This document shows, piece by piece, positions 26,243 to 34,627 of a DNA stretch of 56,963 bases. The notes below the pieces were generated by a model. That model was not told the origin of the DNA, ran no database searches, and was given only the letters and a program-made list of their open reading frames with translations. The stretch's first letter is position 1. Every line of letters starts with the position of its first letter. The stretch comes from Desulfovirgula thermocuniculi DSM 16036. Its GTDB lineage: Bacteria > Bacillota > Desulfotomaculia > Desulfotomaculales > Desulfovirgulaceae. The stretch spans positions 1-56,963 of the forward strand of contig NZ_AUBR01000016.1 of assembly GCF_000429345.1 (NCBI RefSeq), in the 5' to 3' direction. Position numbers and translations under genes: made by a program.

Positions 26243-26344
26243 TCCCGTACCCCCCTTCCAAGCCGGCAAAAGGGCTGAGCTCCCCACCTCGGGTGGCCGC
26301 CGCGCAGCCATGCAAGAAAAATCGGCACCGCCAGCGTCCTCTTT

Positions 26345-27607
26345 TCAAAACCGCCCCAGAAGGGCTCTAAAGAGCAAAAGCTCATCCTTTACCCCGCGCG
26401 TTATTAGGAACCGTTCCTTTACCGTCTTCTTCCCCCTCCGGCCCATCTCCCTGGCCAAGGAGGGGTTGAGGAGGAGGTATTTGATGCGGCGGGCCATTTC
26501 CTCTATTCCCTTTTCTCCCGGCGTAACCAAAAACCCGTTATACCCGTCGGTGATCTGGCCGGGGATGCCCCCGGTATCCCCCCCGATTACCGGTTTTTCC
26601 TTCCACATCCCCTCGCAAACCGTGAGGCCAAACCCCTCTTTAATGGAAGGCTGCAGGATGATGGTGGCCGCCCGCTGGAAGGCGTTGATTTCCGTGTGGC
26701 TGTCCGGGGGGAGGTTAAGCAGGTAAACCTCCTCCAGGCCCTGCGCCTTCTCCTGCAGCTGGGCAAAAATGGCCTCGTTTTCGGGGTCGTCGCTGGCCGT
26801 GCCGCCGACCATTAGAAGCTGGCAGGGAATTTCCTTGCGCACCATTTTAAAGGCCTCCAGGGCGCAGTTATGCCCTTTAAAGGGGTCAAAGCGGGAAACC
26901 AGCAGGAGCAGCGGCCTTTGGCCCGGATCCTCAAGGCCGTAGCGGCAGCACACCTCCTTTACCTTTTCTTCCGGCAGCTCCCGGTTCTTTTCCGAAAGCG
27001 GATCTATGTAGGGAAGGATTACCGCCGTAGTCATTGACCATGGGGGCATGAACTTGCCGGAGGAGTAAACGGCGGCGTCGTATTTCTCAATCAGGGACCG
27101 CATGAAACCAAAGACAAATTCGTGCTCGTGGGAGAGGTGAATGTGGCAGCGCCACAACCACTTTTGCTTCTCCCGCACCTCCGGGGGGATAAACTCAATC
27201 AGCCCGGCAGGCTGGGGGTCGTGAACGAACACAATGTCCGCCTCATTGCGCAAGAGGGAAGCGTTTTCGCGGTTGGCGTCCCAGTATATTTTGGTGCCCA
27301 GAAGATCCGGGATGTTTGGCTTACCCTGCAGGAAGTTATGGAGGGTTTTGGTATAGATGAAAAACTCCTGCCGTGCCTGGATGACTTCCCAGGTAGCGTC
27401 CAGCCCGAGGCTCCTTTCAAGGGGGACCAGCGAGTGGAGCATCTCGGCCACACCGCCGCCGTGGCGGGCCGAATTGATGTGCTGTACTTTAATCCCCCGG
27501 AGGTCTTCGCCCAGGCGGTACAGCTCCTCCATCTCCTCCTGGCCCGCAATGGCGGCGTACTCCTTTAGCCGCTCTGCCGGGACGGGTTTTGCGTGCGTCA
27601 ATTCCAA
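26345..27607 (-). CDS. GT4 glycosyltransferase, trehalose synthase (TreT)-like
   Basis: A 420-residue GT-B glycosyltransferase. The N-terminal HINSARHGGGVAEMLHSL matches TreT-type enzymes, which join a nucleotide glucose to glucose. In the C-terminal domain RFDPFKGH, QPSIKEGFGLTVCEGMWK and GGDTGGIPGQI form the donor site, including the GT4 E-x7-E motif. The TTG at 27607 is preferred because AGGAGG stands 8 bp upstream; the GTG at 27616 overlaps that site. The likely product is trehalose or a related compatible solute. Confidence 0.75.
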   Translation of the reverse strand: MELTHAKPVPAERLKEYAAIAGQEEMEELYRLGEDLRGIKVQHINSARHGGGVAEMLHSLVPLERSLGLDATWEVIQARQEFFIYTKTLHNFLQGKPNIPDLLGTKIYWDANRENASLLRNEADIVFVHDPQPAGLIEFIPPEVREKQKWLWRCHIHLSHEHEFVFGFMRSLIEKYDAAVYSSGKFMPPWSMTTAVILPYIDPLSEKNRELPEEKVKEVCCRYGLEDPGQRPLLLLVSRFDPFKGHNCALEAFKMVRKEIPCQLLMVGGTASDDPENEAIFAQLQEKAQGLEEVYLLNLPPDSHTEINAFQRAATIILQPSIKEGFGLTVCEGMWKEKPVIGGDTGGIPGQITDGYNGFLVTPGEKGIEEMARRIKYLLLNPSLAREMGRRGKKTVKERFLITRGVKDELLLFRALLGRF

Positions 27608-27646
27608 AGGGTGCACCTCCTGCCGGCGCGCTTGCGCCTAACGCTC

Positions 27647-27844
27647 CTATTTGCCCTCAAGCCGCCTGATCCTTTCCTTGACCCGCTCCAGCTCTTCCTC
27701 CAGGCGGCGCTGGTACTCCCGGAGCATTTCCAGCTCCTCCTCCACGCTCATGGTTCCCCACCAGCCAAGAGGAGCCCCGAAGGGGAAGCCAAAGGAAAAC
27801 CCGAAGCCAAAGGGGCCAAAAGAGCCAAACCACCAGCGTTTCAT
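27647..27844 (-). CDS. Small Gly/Phe-rich, coiled-coil protein (DUF5320-like)
   Basis: A 65-residue protein in two parts: an aromatic-glycine segment (FGSFGPFGFGFSFGFPFG) and a charged helical tail (EEELEMLREYQRRLEEEL) likely to form a coiled coil. This build is found in DUF5320-type proteins of anaerobes. The ATG at 27844 lies 9 bp after GGAGGG. It is just left of the tRNA-fragment integration boundary, so it belongs to the core chromosome. Function unknown. Confidence 0.65.
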   Translation of the reverse strand: MKRWWFGSFGPFGFGFSFGFPFGAPLGWWGTMSVEEELEMLREYQRRLEEELERVKERIRRLEGK

Positions 27845-27894
27845 CCTCAGCATCCCTCCGCCTCTGACCGGCCTTCCCCGTGTTTTTAAAACTT

Positions 27895-27939
27895 GGAAAG
27901 CCCGCAAGCCCTTGACTTTTGAGGGCCTGCGGGCTTTCC
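27895..27939 (-). terminator. Strong hairpin beyond the tRNA fragment
   Basis: GGAAAGCCCGCA (27895 on) pairs with TGCGGGCTTTCC (to 27939) in a long stem with an AAGCCC/GGGC extension. It lies directly after the 3' CCA of the tRNA fragment on the minus strand and may be the original terminator of the tRNA gene that once stood here. Confidence 0.6.
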
Positions 27940-27995
27940 GGTGGTCGGAGCGACACGACTCGAAGAATGTACCCCGCCCGCAAACCCTTGATTTT
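27900..27995 (+). repeat. Imperfect 20-bp direct repeat flanking the tRNA fragment
   Basis: GCCCGCAAGCCCTTGACTTT at 27900-27919 and GCCCGCAAACCCTTGATTTT at 27976-27995 differ at two positions. They bracket the tRNA fragment and reach the integrase stop codon. They may be arm-type integrase sites or traces of the crossover. Confidence 0.55.
27942..27964 (-). other. tRNA 3'-end fragment, probable integrase attachment site (tRNA-Pro type)
   Basis: On the minus strand the 23 bases read TTCGAGT, CGTGT, CGCTCCG, A, CCA: T-loop, T-stem 3' strand, acceptor 3' strand, discriminator and CCA. The five bases before the T-loop do not pair with CGTGT, so the tRNA is cut at the T-loop. An acceptor pairing with CGGAGCG suggests tRNA-Pro. 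The integrase gene ends 30 bp away. This is what a displaced attachment copy looks like. Confidence 0.65.
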
Positions 27996-29112
27996 AGCAG
28001 GTTTTCTTGTCCCGGTCCGTCTTTTGGTCCGCCTCTTTTTCTTTTAGGATGGCGGCCACGCTTACGCTCTTCCGCACGGCGTGAGCGTAAACTGCCGCCG
28101 TGGTGGCCGGGCTGGAGTGGCCCAGGAAAGCGGCCACGGTCGGGAAGGAGTACCCTGCGTCGAGTAGGAGAGAGCCTGCGGTGTGTCGAAGATCGTGTAT
28201 ACGAATGTGCGGCAGGTCCGCTTTTGCTAGCGCCCTGTTGAGGGTTTTCCGCACGGCGCTTTCCTTTACGGGCCTCCCGTCCAGCGAGGCGAAAACCAGG
28301 TCGCTTCGCTTTACAGCCAGGGACTGCACTTTCCCGCTGGCCTTCCGGTGTGCTTTCAAGAGGGCCACCGTTTCCGCATCCAGCAGTAGCGTGCGCTCGC
28401 TACTGCTGGTCTTTGTTTCTTTGAGCTTTCTATGGCGCACGTCCGCGGCCCTCCTCACGGTCAGTGTGCCCTTTTCCAAGTCTATATCCTGCCACTTCAG
28501 GCCTAGCACTTCTCCTAGGCGCATTCCGGTCAGCGCCAAGAGCCTAATAATCAGGTAGTGCTTGTATCCTTTTGCGGCCTCCAAGAGCTTTTTTAGCTCC
28601 TGAACCGTCAGCACCCTCCTTTCCTCCCTGGGCACCCTGGGGGCGCGAAGCCCGGCGGTGGGGTCGGAGGAGAGCAGTCCCCAAGCTACTGCCTGGCGCA
28701 GGGCCGTTCGCAGGGTGGAGTACATGTCCTTCAGCGTCCTGGGCTTTACCTTCCCGTGCAGTCCCGCCAGCGCCTCCTGGAGTGTGAAGGCGGTCAGGTT
28801 GTACATGGGAAGGTTGCCCAAGATCTCTTTCAACCGCCTGGCGCGCCAGAAGTACGTTTCCCACGTCCTCCCAGAGATCGTACCCCTGATCTTTTCCAAC
28901 CAAGTATCGAGGTACTGGCCTACGGTCATAGAGAGTTTTGCTGGGCCTGCGCGCTTCTTTAGTTGAGCCTCCAACTCCGCGGCTCGCAGGCGTGCCTGGG
29001 ACAGCGTGCCATTGAAGGCTTCGTAGTGGTAGATCTTTTTACCGTTTGCGTCTCTTCCCAGATATACAGAAATCAAGTATTTGTTCGGTCCTTTTCTTTT
29101 TAGTTGTGCCAT
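27994..29112 (-). CDS. int: Tyrosine recombinase, phage/ICE integrase
   Basis: A 372-residue integrase: N-terminal arm-binding domain (YLISVYLGRDANGKK), SAM-like core-binding domain (YLDTWLEKIRGTISGRTW), and the catalytic domain with Arg in LTGMRLGEVLGL, His-x-x-Arg in HDLRHTAGSLL, His in LGHSSPATTAAVYAH and the nucleophile Tyr in the same segment. The ATG follows GGGAGGCGG. The C-terminus is next to a tRNA fragment, so it probably integrates into that tRNA gene. All catalytic residues are present. Confidence 0.93.
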   Translation of the reverse strand: MAQLKRKGPNKYLISVYLGRDANGKKIYHYEAFNGTLSQARLRAAELEAQLKKRAGPAKLSMTVGQYLDTWLEKIRGTISGRTWETYFWRARRLKEILGNLPMYNLTAFTLQEALAGLHGKVKPRTLKDMYSTLRTALRQAVAWGLLSSDPTAGLRAPRVPREERRVLTVQELKKLLEAAKGYKHYLIIRLLALTGMRLGEVLGLKWQDIDLEKGTLTVRRAADVRHRKLKETKTSSSERTLLLDAETVALLKAHRKASGKVQSLAVKRSDLVFASLDGRPVKESAVRKTLNRALAKADLPHIRIHDLRHTAGSLLLDAGYSFPTVAAFLGHSSPATTAAVYAHAVRKSVSVAAILKEKEADQKTDRDKKTC

Positions 29113-29152
29113 AGATACCGCCTCCCCTGAAAAGGGGAAGCCAGGCGAGATC

Positions 29153-29344
29153 TTACTTCGACCCCGCCCGACCCCTTTCCTTCAGAGAGTCTAGATAGTT
29201 TTTGATCGCCTCTTCGGTAATGCGTATTCTCCGTCCGGACAGCTTCAGGGCCTCCAGCCTGCCTGTATAGATGAGTTCGTAGATGAAACCCTTCTTCACC
29301 CGTAGCATTCGGGCCACTTCGGGCACGGTGTAGAGTTGGATCAT
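29153..29344 (-). CDS. Excisionase/MerR-like helix-turn-helix protein
   Basis: A 63-residue winged-helix protein (YTVPEVARMLRVKKGFIYEL followed by GRRIRITEEAIKNYL) of the excisionase family. An ideal GGAGGTGA lies before the ATG at 29344. It stands 40 bp upstream of the integrase gene on the same strand, the usual xis-int order. The Lys/Arg-rich C-terminus fits DNA binding. Confidence 0.85.
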   Translation of the reverse strand: MIQLYTVPEVARMLRVKKGFIYELIYTGRLEALKLSGRRIRITEEAIKNYLDSLKERGRAGSK

Positions 29345-29480
29345 GGCAAAATCACCTCCCAGGAAGCAAAAAAGCCGGGCCAGGTGCCCGGCGGCCAGTA
29401 GCCCTTTGAAAAGAAAAGCGGGAAGCGCCGCCTCTCGGCACTCCCCGCGCCTCCCCTCCGATGAACGGAGGACCGAGCCG

Positions 29481-29681
29481 TCAGATCCCCTCCACCAGCT
29501 CCAGGGCCTCCGCCGCCTCCCGCAGGGCCTCCTCCCCGAGGAGCTCGAGCCACTCCGCGGTGGGGCCATCTGGGGTGAGCAGCAGAACCTCCTCCTCCGG
29601 CTCGGCCCGCGGGCCGAACTCCGCCGCCCGGAGGAACCTGTCGCCCGAGCGGTGGGCTGCTGCGCAGTCCGTGCTGGCCAC
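29481..29681 (-). CDS. Small acidic protein of unknown function
   Basis: A 66-residue frame from a GTG at 29681. The C-terminal half (EEEVLLLTPDGPTAEWLELL, then EEALREAAEALELVEGI) is acidic and helical and reads like a genuine protein. No family is recognised, and the ribosome site (GGGG) is weak. It lies between the excisionase and the DUF2680 pseudogene. Confidence 0.35.
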   Translation of the reverse strand: MASTDCAAAHRSGDRFLRAAEFGPRAEPEEEVLLLTPDGPTAEWLELLGEEALREAAEALELVEGI

Positions 29682-29802
29682 CCCGAAAGGAGTGTTTTGA
29701 ATAAATTTGGCACCCCGTACCGTCCCTGTTCTCCGCTTCCATAAATTTATAACAAACTTACCGGACTTTTGTAACAAAGCAGGGCTAAAATTCCCACCAG
29801 AA

Positions 29803-29857
29803 GCACCCCGGCGACCCGGGCCCCATCTCCAAAGGAGTAAGGGAGGCCCTGGGGTGC
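29803..29857 (+). promoter_or_regulatory. Long inverted repeat in the leader of the DUF2680-like gene
   Basis: GCACCCC at 29803 is the complement of GGGGTGC ending at 29857; the interval holds further CCCGGGCCCC/GGGAGGCCC pairing. It lies 33 bp before the GTG start of the secreted-protein gene and could be a structured leader or attenuator. No known riboswitch class is recognised. Confidence 0.3.
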
Positions 29858-29890
29858 ATTCTATACACTTTCCGAGGGGAGGTGTTTCGC

Positions 29891-30518
29891 GTGAAGAGGA
29901 GGGTCGCTGTAGCGTTGCTTGCCGTCCTTACCGCTGCCGCATTACTCTTCTCAGGCGTCGCCCTGGCGCAGATCGGCACACCCGCTGCCAAGAACCCGCC
30001 GTTCTTCCAGGACTTCCTGGAGAAGCTGGCGGCCAACCTGGGGGTAGACCAGGGCAAACTCCAGGAAGCCCTCAAGCAGACCGAGCTGCAAATGGTGGAC
30101 GGAGCCGTGCAACAGGGCAGGCTAACTTCCGAGCAGGCGGGGAAAATAAAGCAGAGGATCGAAAATGGCCAGCTTTTCCCCTTGAGTCCGTTCCACGGCC
30201 CCAAGCCCAATCGTGAACCCGGATTCGGGAAGGGCTTTGCGGGCAAAAACCCGGACGTGGATGACCACCGATGAGCTCAAGGCCGAACTGCAGCAGGGCA
30301 AGAAGATTTTCGACATCGCCAAGGAAAAGGGCCTCACGATGGAACAGTTGCGCCAGAAGCTCCTCGAGGCCAAGATCCAGGCCATTCAGCAGGCGGTAAA
30401 GGACGGCAAGATCTCACAGGATAAGGCCCAAAAGATGATCCAGCGACTACAGAACGCCTTGCAGGGCGGTAAGTCCGGACGTTTTGGCCCACCCACTTCC
30501 GGAAGCCAGGCACAGTAA
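29891..30518 (+). pseudogene. Frameshifted secreted DUF2680-type protein
   Basis: The first frame gives a signal peptide (VAVALLAVLTAAALLFSGVA) and a helical region with LGVDQGKLQEALKQ and stops at 30274. The missing C-terminal half continues in another frame from about 30260: MTTDELKAELQQGKKIFD and AKEKGLTMEQLRQKLLE. Both parts are typical of DUF2680/YckD-like secreted proteins, so a small deletion or indel near 30253-30262 split the gene. The GTG start at 29891 lies 7 bp after GGGGAGGT. A terminator follows at 30553. Confidence 0.65.
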
Positions 30519-30552
30519 TGGTTCCATCACCACAACTCCCCTGTCCGTTTAC

Positions 30553-30598
30553 CGGCGGTTTCCCGCAGACGAGCGGGCGAACCGCCGCTCTTTTTTTT
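30553..30598 (+). terminator. Intrinsic terminator after the DUF2680 pseudogene
   Basis: CGGCGGTT (30553-30560) pairs with AACCGCCG (30580-30587), with an inner CCCGC/GCGGG stem, followed by TCTTTTTTTT. It lies 35 bp after the end of the frameshifted gene. Confidence 0.85.
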
Positions 30599-30699
30599 CG
30601 CCCACGGGATGGCCGCGCGGAAGAGCAAAAGGGACCGGGCGCAAGCACGGTACCCGGCCCATATGCGTGCGCTTACCAGAAAGAGCTTCTGGTATAATG

Positions 30700-31041
30700 A
30701 GGGATGAAGTGGGCAGGTTCACCGCTTACCCAACCGCTACGTCATTCCCCTGCTCGAGCCCCACTACGGGGTTGGACAAACTGGTGGTGGAACTTACAGG
30801 TTTCCTACTACTGCAATGCTCTACGGCTGACGGAAGAGAAGGGGCTTAATACCATAGCTCTTCCCACCTTCTCTCCACAGGGACCTTAGGTTATTCATTG
30901 GGAGAAGCGGCACAGGTAGCGTTGTGGACGGTGACCGAGATGGCGCCTGGATTTAAAAGCACCAGACGCGTATGCTTCGTCCTTCACGGAAAGGAAATCT
31001 ACCAGGTCTTCGCGCGGGTGCTGGAGGAACTCTTGAGGTAG
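30700..31041 (+). pseudogene. Decayed macrodomain (ADP-ribose-binding) gene
   Basis: Pieces of one protein lie in successive frames. LPNRYVIPLLEPHYG recalls the macrodomain start of the ligand-binding core. NALRLTEEKGLNTIALPTFS recalls LALAEEKGLKTIAFPAIS, ending at 30889. LGEAAQVALWTVTEM and RRVCFVLHGKEIYQVFARVLEELL then recall the final helix-strand pair, ending in a stop at 31041, three bases before the penicillin-binding protein start. No single frame is intact. The identification is by eye. Confidence 0.5.
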
Positions 31042-31043
31042 TC

Positions 31044-33209
31044 ATGAAGAAACACCGCTCTTGGGGCTTTTGGCGCTTACTGAGCTGGATTTTGGTTCTC
31101 TTTTTGCTGATGGGCACCGGTTGGAGTTGCTGGGAGATATACGTCGCCCTGCGCGAACTCCCTTCTTGGCAGATGGATTCTATGTCAATAGTGGCTCCCA
31201 GCACCCTCTTCGCTGCCGACGGCACTCCCTTTGCCACCTTGGGCCAGGGCACCTTCATACCGGTGCGCCCAAAAGAGATACCGCATGTGGTCAAGGAAGC
31301 CTTCGTGGCGGCAGAAGACAAACGCTTTTACCAGCATCACGGAATAGATGTCACCGGCATTTTGCGCGCCACCTGGTACAACCTGCTCAACCGCAAAATC
31401 GTTCAGGGGGGCAGTACTATAACCCAGCAGCTGGCCAAGAACGCCTTTCTTTCTCCCTCGCGCACCTTCAAGCGGAAAATCCAGGAGGTCTTTCTGGCCA
31501 TCCAATTGGAGCGCCACTACGCCAAAGACGAGATCCTCACCTTCTACCTCAACCGCATCTACTTCGGTGAGGGAGCCTGGGGCATAGGGACGGCGGCCAA
31601 GACCTACTTCGACAAACGGGTGGAGGACCTGACCCTGGCCGAGGCGGCCCTGCTGGCAGGGTTGGTGCGCGCTCCCAGCTACTACAACCCCTTCGAAAAC
31701 CCCGAAGGAGCACTAGCCCGCCGCAACACCGTGCTAAAGCAGATGGAGGAGTGCGGCTTCTCCACTCCGGAGCAGGTGGCCAAGGCCCAAGCCGAGCCCC
31801 TCAACCTCAAGCGGGGAATGATTTACAAGCCTGAGTACCCCTACCCCAACTTTGTGGACTACGTGATCGCCACCGTGGAGGAGCGCTTCGGGGAATCAGT
31901 TCTTTTTAGGGGAGGGCTCAAGATCTACACCACGCTGGACATAAAGGCACAGCAGGTGGCGGAGGCCGCTATGAAGAATCCCGGCTTTTTCCCCGCCAGC
32001 ATACGCGACTCCCGAGGGCTCCTGCAGCCCCAAGCGGCAGTGGTGCTGCTTGACCCCAATACCGGGGCCATAAGGGCCATGGTGGGGGAGAGGAATCATG
32101 TGGTCAGCCGCCAGTATAACCGTGCTTACCAGGCCTACCGCCTGCCAGGCTCGGCCATCAAGCCCATTCTGGATTACGCCCCAGCCATCGAATACCTGGG
32201 GATGACTCCCGACTCGGTAGTGGTAGACGAGCCGGTGCGCTTCGGTTCCTACGAACCCAAAAACTACGACGGACGCTACCGAGGGCCGGTAACCCTGCGC
32301 GATGCCCTAGCCCACTCCATCAATGTGGTGGCGGTGAAGTTGCTACACACGGTGGGCCTGGAGAGGGCAGCGGCTTTTGCCCGCAGCCTGGGCATCGAGG
32401 TGGACCCGGCTGAGGACGGACTGGCCGCTGCCCTAGGTGCCACCTATCGCGGAGTCACCCCCTTGCAGATGGCAGCCGCCTACGCGGCTTTCGCCAATGG
32501 TGGCTACTATGTCAAGCCATACGCGGTAACGCGTATCGTGGCTCCTGACGGCTCAGTGCTGGCTGAGTACCATCCCGAGCTGCGTCGGGCTATGAAAACA
32601 AAGACAGCCGAATCCATTGCAAGCATGCTCAAGTCAGCCGTACAGTACGGCACCGGTACCAAGGCCCAAATTGATAACCTGGCAGCAGGTAAAACAGGCA
32701 CCACCGACCAGGGTAAAGACCTATGGTTTTGTGGATGGGTTTCCCAGATGGTGGGAGTGGTGTGGATGGGATGGGACTTCCCCCGCCCCATACCGGGTGC
32801 TTACGGCGGAGACTACTGTGCTCCCATGTGGCGCTACATCATGATGCAGGCACTGGACCTGCACCCAACCCAGGTTCCAACTCCGTCTAAACCTACTCCT
32901 GCTACTCCTCCTGCTTCTGCTCTTAAACCGGCTCCGGAGTCGGAACAAAACCCATCTCCTCCTGCCCCCTCACCTCAGCCTGGCACTCCGTCCCAGTCGC
33001 AGGAGCAGCCTAACAAAACCAAACAGCAATTCCAACCACCTATGACAGAACAACAGGAGCCCAAATCCTTGCCGCCACCCTCTGGGTCTACTCCCCCGTC
33101 AAAGCCAGCGCAGGAAGAAAAACCCGACGAACAAAAGCAGCCCCCAAATCATACTCCGCAGCAACCAGTTCAACCGGCTGCTGGAAATTCCCATCTGACT
33201 TCTCAATAA
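31044..33209 (+). CDS. Class A penicillin-binding protein (transglycosylase-transpeptidase)
   Basis: A 721-residue bifunctional peptidoglycan synthase. One N-terminal membrane anchor (residues 13-32) is followed by the GT51 domain with EDKRFYQHHGID, GGSTITQQLAKN and RKIQEVFLAIQLE. The transpeptidase domain has the SxxK motif in LPGSAIKPIL, SIN in AHSINVVAV and KTGT in AGKTGTTDQGKD. The last 110 residues are a Pro/Ser/Gln-rich tail. The ATG at 31044 behind TTGAGGTAG is chosen; the frame extends 24 codons upstream into the macrodomain relic. All catalytic residues are in place. Confidence 0.93.
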   Translation: MKKHRSWGFWRLLSWILVLFLLMGTGWSCWEIYVALRELPSWQMDSMSIVAPSTLFAADGTPFATLGQGTFIPVRPKEIPHVVKEAFVAAEDKRFYQHHGIDVTGILRATWYNLLNRKIVQGGSTITQQLAKNAFLSPSRTFKRKIQEVFLAIQLERHYAKDEILTFYLNRIYFGEGAWGIGTAAKTYFDKRVEDLTLAEAALLAGLVRAPSYYNPFENPEGALARRNTVLKQMEECGFSTPEQVAKAQAEPLNLKRGMIYKPEYPYPNFVDYVIATVEERFGESVLFRGGLKIYTTLDIKAQQVAEAAMKNPGFFPASIRDSRGLLQPQAAVVLLDPNTGAIRAMVGERNHVVSRQYNRAYQAYRLPGSAIKPILDYAPAIEYLGMTPDSVVVDEPVRFGSYEPKNYDGRYRGPVTLRDALAHSINVVAVKLLHTVGLERAAAFARSLGIEVDPAEDGLAAALGATYRGVTPLQMAAAYAAFANGGYYVKPYAVTRIVAPDGSVLAEYHPELRRAMKTKTAESIASMLKSAVQYGTGTKAQIDNLAAGKTGTTDQGKDLWFCGWVSQMVGVVWMGWDFPRPIPGAYGGDYCAPMWRYIMMQALDLHPTQVPTPSKPTPATPPASALKPAPESEQNPSPPAPSPQPGTPSQSQEQPNKTKQQFQPPMTEQQEPKSLPPPSGSTPPSKPAQEEKPDEQKQPPNHTPQQPVQPAAGNSHLTSQ

Positions 33210-33290
33210 ATACCTGGACAATATAAACATTGCTTGATATAATCCATAAAAACGCGAGATAATCAATTGAGAAAATTCAAAAGTCTCTGT

Positions 33291-33452
33291 GGAACGGGTG
33301 ATCCTGCTACTAGGCAGGAGAGAGGGAAGTCAGTGAAAATCTGACGCGGGGCCGCCACTGTGAATGGGGAGCCCCCCACATCAGGCCACTGGCGAGTAGC
33401 CGGGAAGGCGTGGTGGGGCAATGATCCATGAGCCAGGAAACCTGCCCGTTCC
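33291..33452 (+). ncRNA. Cobalamin (B12) riboswitch controlling cbiMNQO
   Basis: Outer stem GGAACGGG (33291-33298) pairs with CCCGTTCC (33445-33452). Inside lie the conserved blocks GGGAAGTC, GCCGCCACTGTGA and the B12-box region GAGCCAGGAAACCTGCC. This is the standard cobalamin riboswitch architecture. Binding of adenosylcobalamin would switch off the cobalt importer through the terminator at 33512. Confidence 0.93.
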
Positions 33453-33511
33453 CCTTAATATGCACTGTCCCTACGGGCCTATGGGGAGGTGGGAAGTCCA
33501 TCCTTAATTAT

Positions 33512-33543
33512 CCCCTGCTTCCGTTGCGGACAGGGGGTTTTTT
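33512..33543 (+). terminator. Riboswitch expression-platform terminator
   Basis: CCCCTG (33512-33517) and CAGGGG (33531-33536) form a hairpin followed by TTTTTT, 50 bp before cbiM and 60 bp after the riboswitch core. It is the probable regulated terminator. Confidence 0.8.
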
Positions 33544-33593
33544 AGTTTTGCCGACAGCTTTCCCCAGTGCTTACTTCAATAAAACGGGAGGCT

Positions 33594-34346
33594 ATGGGAC
33601 CCATGCAAAAAAGGCTTATACCCTTCTTACTGGTGTCCATTCTTCTACTTTTATCTCCCCAGCAAAGCGCTTGGGCAATGCACATCATGGAAGGATTTCT
33701 GCCACTTAAGTGGTGCCTCTTTTGGTTTGTCCTGACCCTGCCTTTTCTGGCGGTCGGGCTTCGCTCCATCAATAAGAACGTCCGAGCCAAGCCGGAAATT
33801 AAATTACTCCTTGGCCTAGCCGGTGCCTTTGCTTTTGTCCTCTCAGCTCTAAAAATACCTTCGGTTACCGGCAGTTGTTCACACCCCACCGGAGTAGGCT
33901 TGGGGGCCATGCTCTTCGGCCCCACTACCATGAGCGTCCTTGGCTGCATTGTATTGCTATTTCAGGCACTGCTGCTTGCTCACGGCGGCCTGACCACCCT
34001 CGGTGCCAATACCTTTTCCATGGCCGTGGTGGGCCCATTAGTGGCTTATGGGATTTTCCGGTCGGGCCTGCGCTTGCGCTTGCCCAGAAGCCTGGTAGTC
34101 TTTGTTGCTGCCTTTCTGGGGGACCTTGTAACTTACGTAACCACCTCCCTGCAATTAGCCCTGGCCTTTCCCGCCCCGGAGGGTGGTGTCTGGGCCTCCA
34201 TACTCAAGTTTATGAGCATTTTCGCCGTGACTCAGGTGCCCCTGGCAGTCAGCGAAGGTATACTTACCCTCTTAGTCTTTAACTTCCTAGTAGCATACAA
34301 CCGCCAAGAACTAGAAGAACTTAATGTACTTTCCCGGGAGGTGTAA
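33594..34346 (+). CDS. cbiM: CbiM, substrate-specific membrane component of cobalt ECF transporter
   Basis: A 250-residue S-component. A signal peptide ends at AWA, exposing MHIMEGFLP; this mature N-terminus with the Met-His pair binds Co(II). [22 protein letters not shown] and the final helices follow the CbiM pattern, with about seven membrane segments. Start choice is between ATGs at 33594 and 33603 after GGGAGG. It is the first gene of the cbiMNQO operon under a B12 riboswitch. Confidence 0.93.
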   Translation: MGPMQKRLIPFLLVSILLLLSPQQSAWAMHIMEGFLPLKWCLFWFVLTLPFLAVGLRSINKNVRAKPEIKLLLGLAGAFAFVLSALKIPSVTGSCSHPTGVGLGAMLFGPTTMSVLGCIVLLFQALLLAHGGLTTLGANTFSMAVVGPLVAYGIFRSGLRLRLPRSLVVFVAAFLGDLVTYVTTSLQLALAFPAPEGGVWASILKFMSIFAVTQVPLAVSEGILTLLVFNFLVAYNRQELEELNVLSREV

Positions 34347-34348
34347 AA

Positions 34349-34627
34349 GTGGGAAAAATTAAAAACCTAGCCCTAATTTTCCTTGTTGTGCTGCTGATCG
34401 CTCTGCCTCTCTTCATGCACAGGAACGCGGAATTCGGCGGCGCTGACGACCAGGCAGAAGAGGCTATCGCAGAGATTGCTCCAGAGTACCACCCATGGTT
34501 TAAAAACATCTGGGAACCTCCGAGCGAAGAAGTAGAGTCACTGCTCTTTGCTCTCCAGGCCGCCCTGGGAGCTGGCTTGATCGGTTACTACATTGGGTTT
34601 ACACGGGGGCGCCAAAAAGGTGCTTAA
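34349..34627 (+). CDS. cbiN: CbiN, accessory membrane component of cobalt transporter
   Basis: A 92-residue protein with two membrane helices and the CbiN motif GGADDQAEEAIAEIAPEYHPW in the extracytoplasmic loop. It starts at a GTG two bases after the cbiM stop and overlaps cbiQ by 8 bp. Confidence 0.93.
   Translation: MGKIKNLALIFLVVLLIALPLFMHRNAEFGGADDQAEEAIAEIAPEYHPWFKNIWEPPSEEVESLLFALQAALGAGLIGYYIGFTRGRQKGA

Noticed and set aside
27895-27964. Complete tRNA gene
   Set aside because: Only the T-loop to CCA part is present; no D-arm or anticodon arm precedes it.
33240-33460. Short repeated elements that could suggest a CRISPR or repeat array
   Set aside because: The conserved blocks are those of a cobalamin riboswitch and are not repeated.
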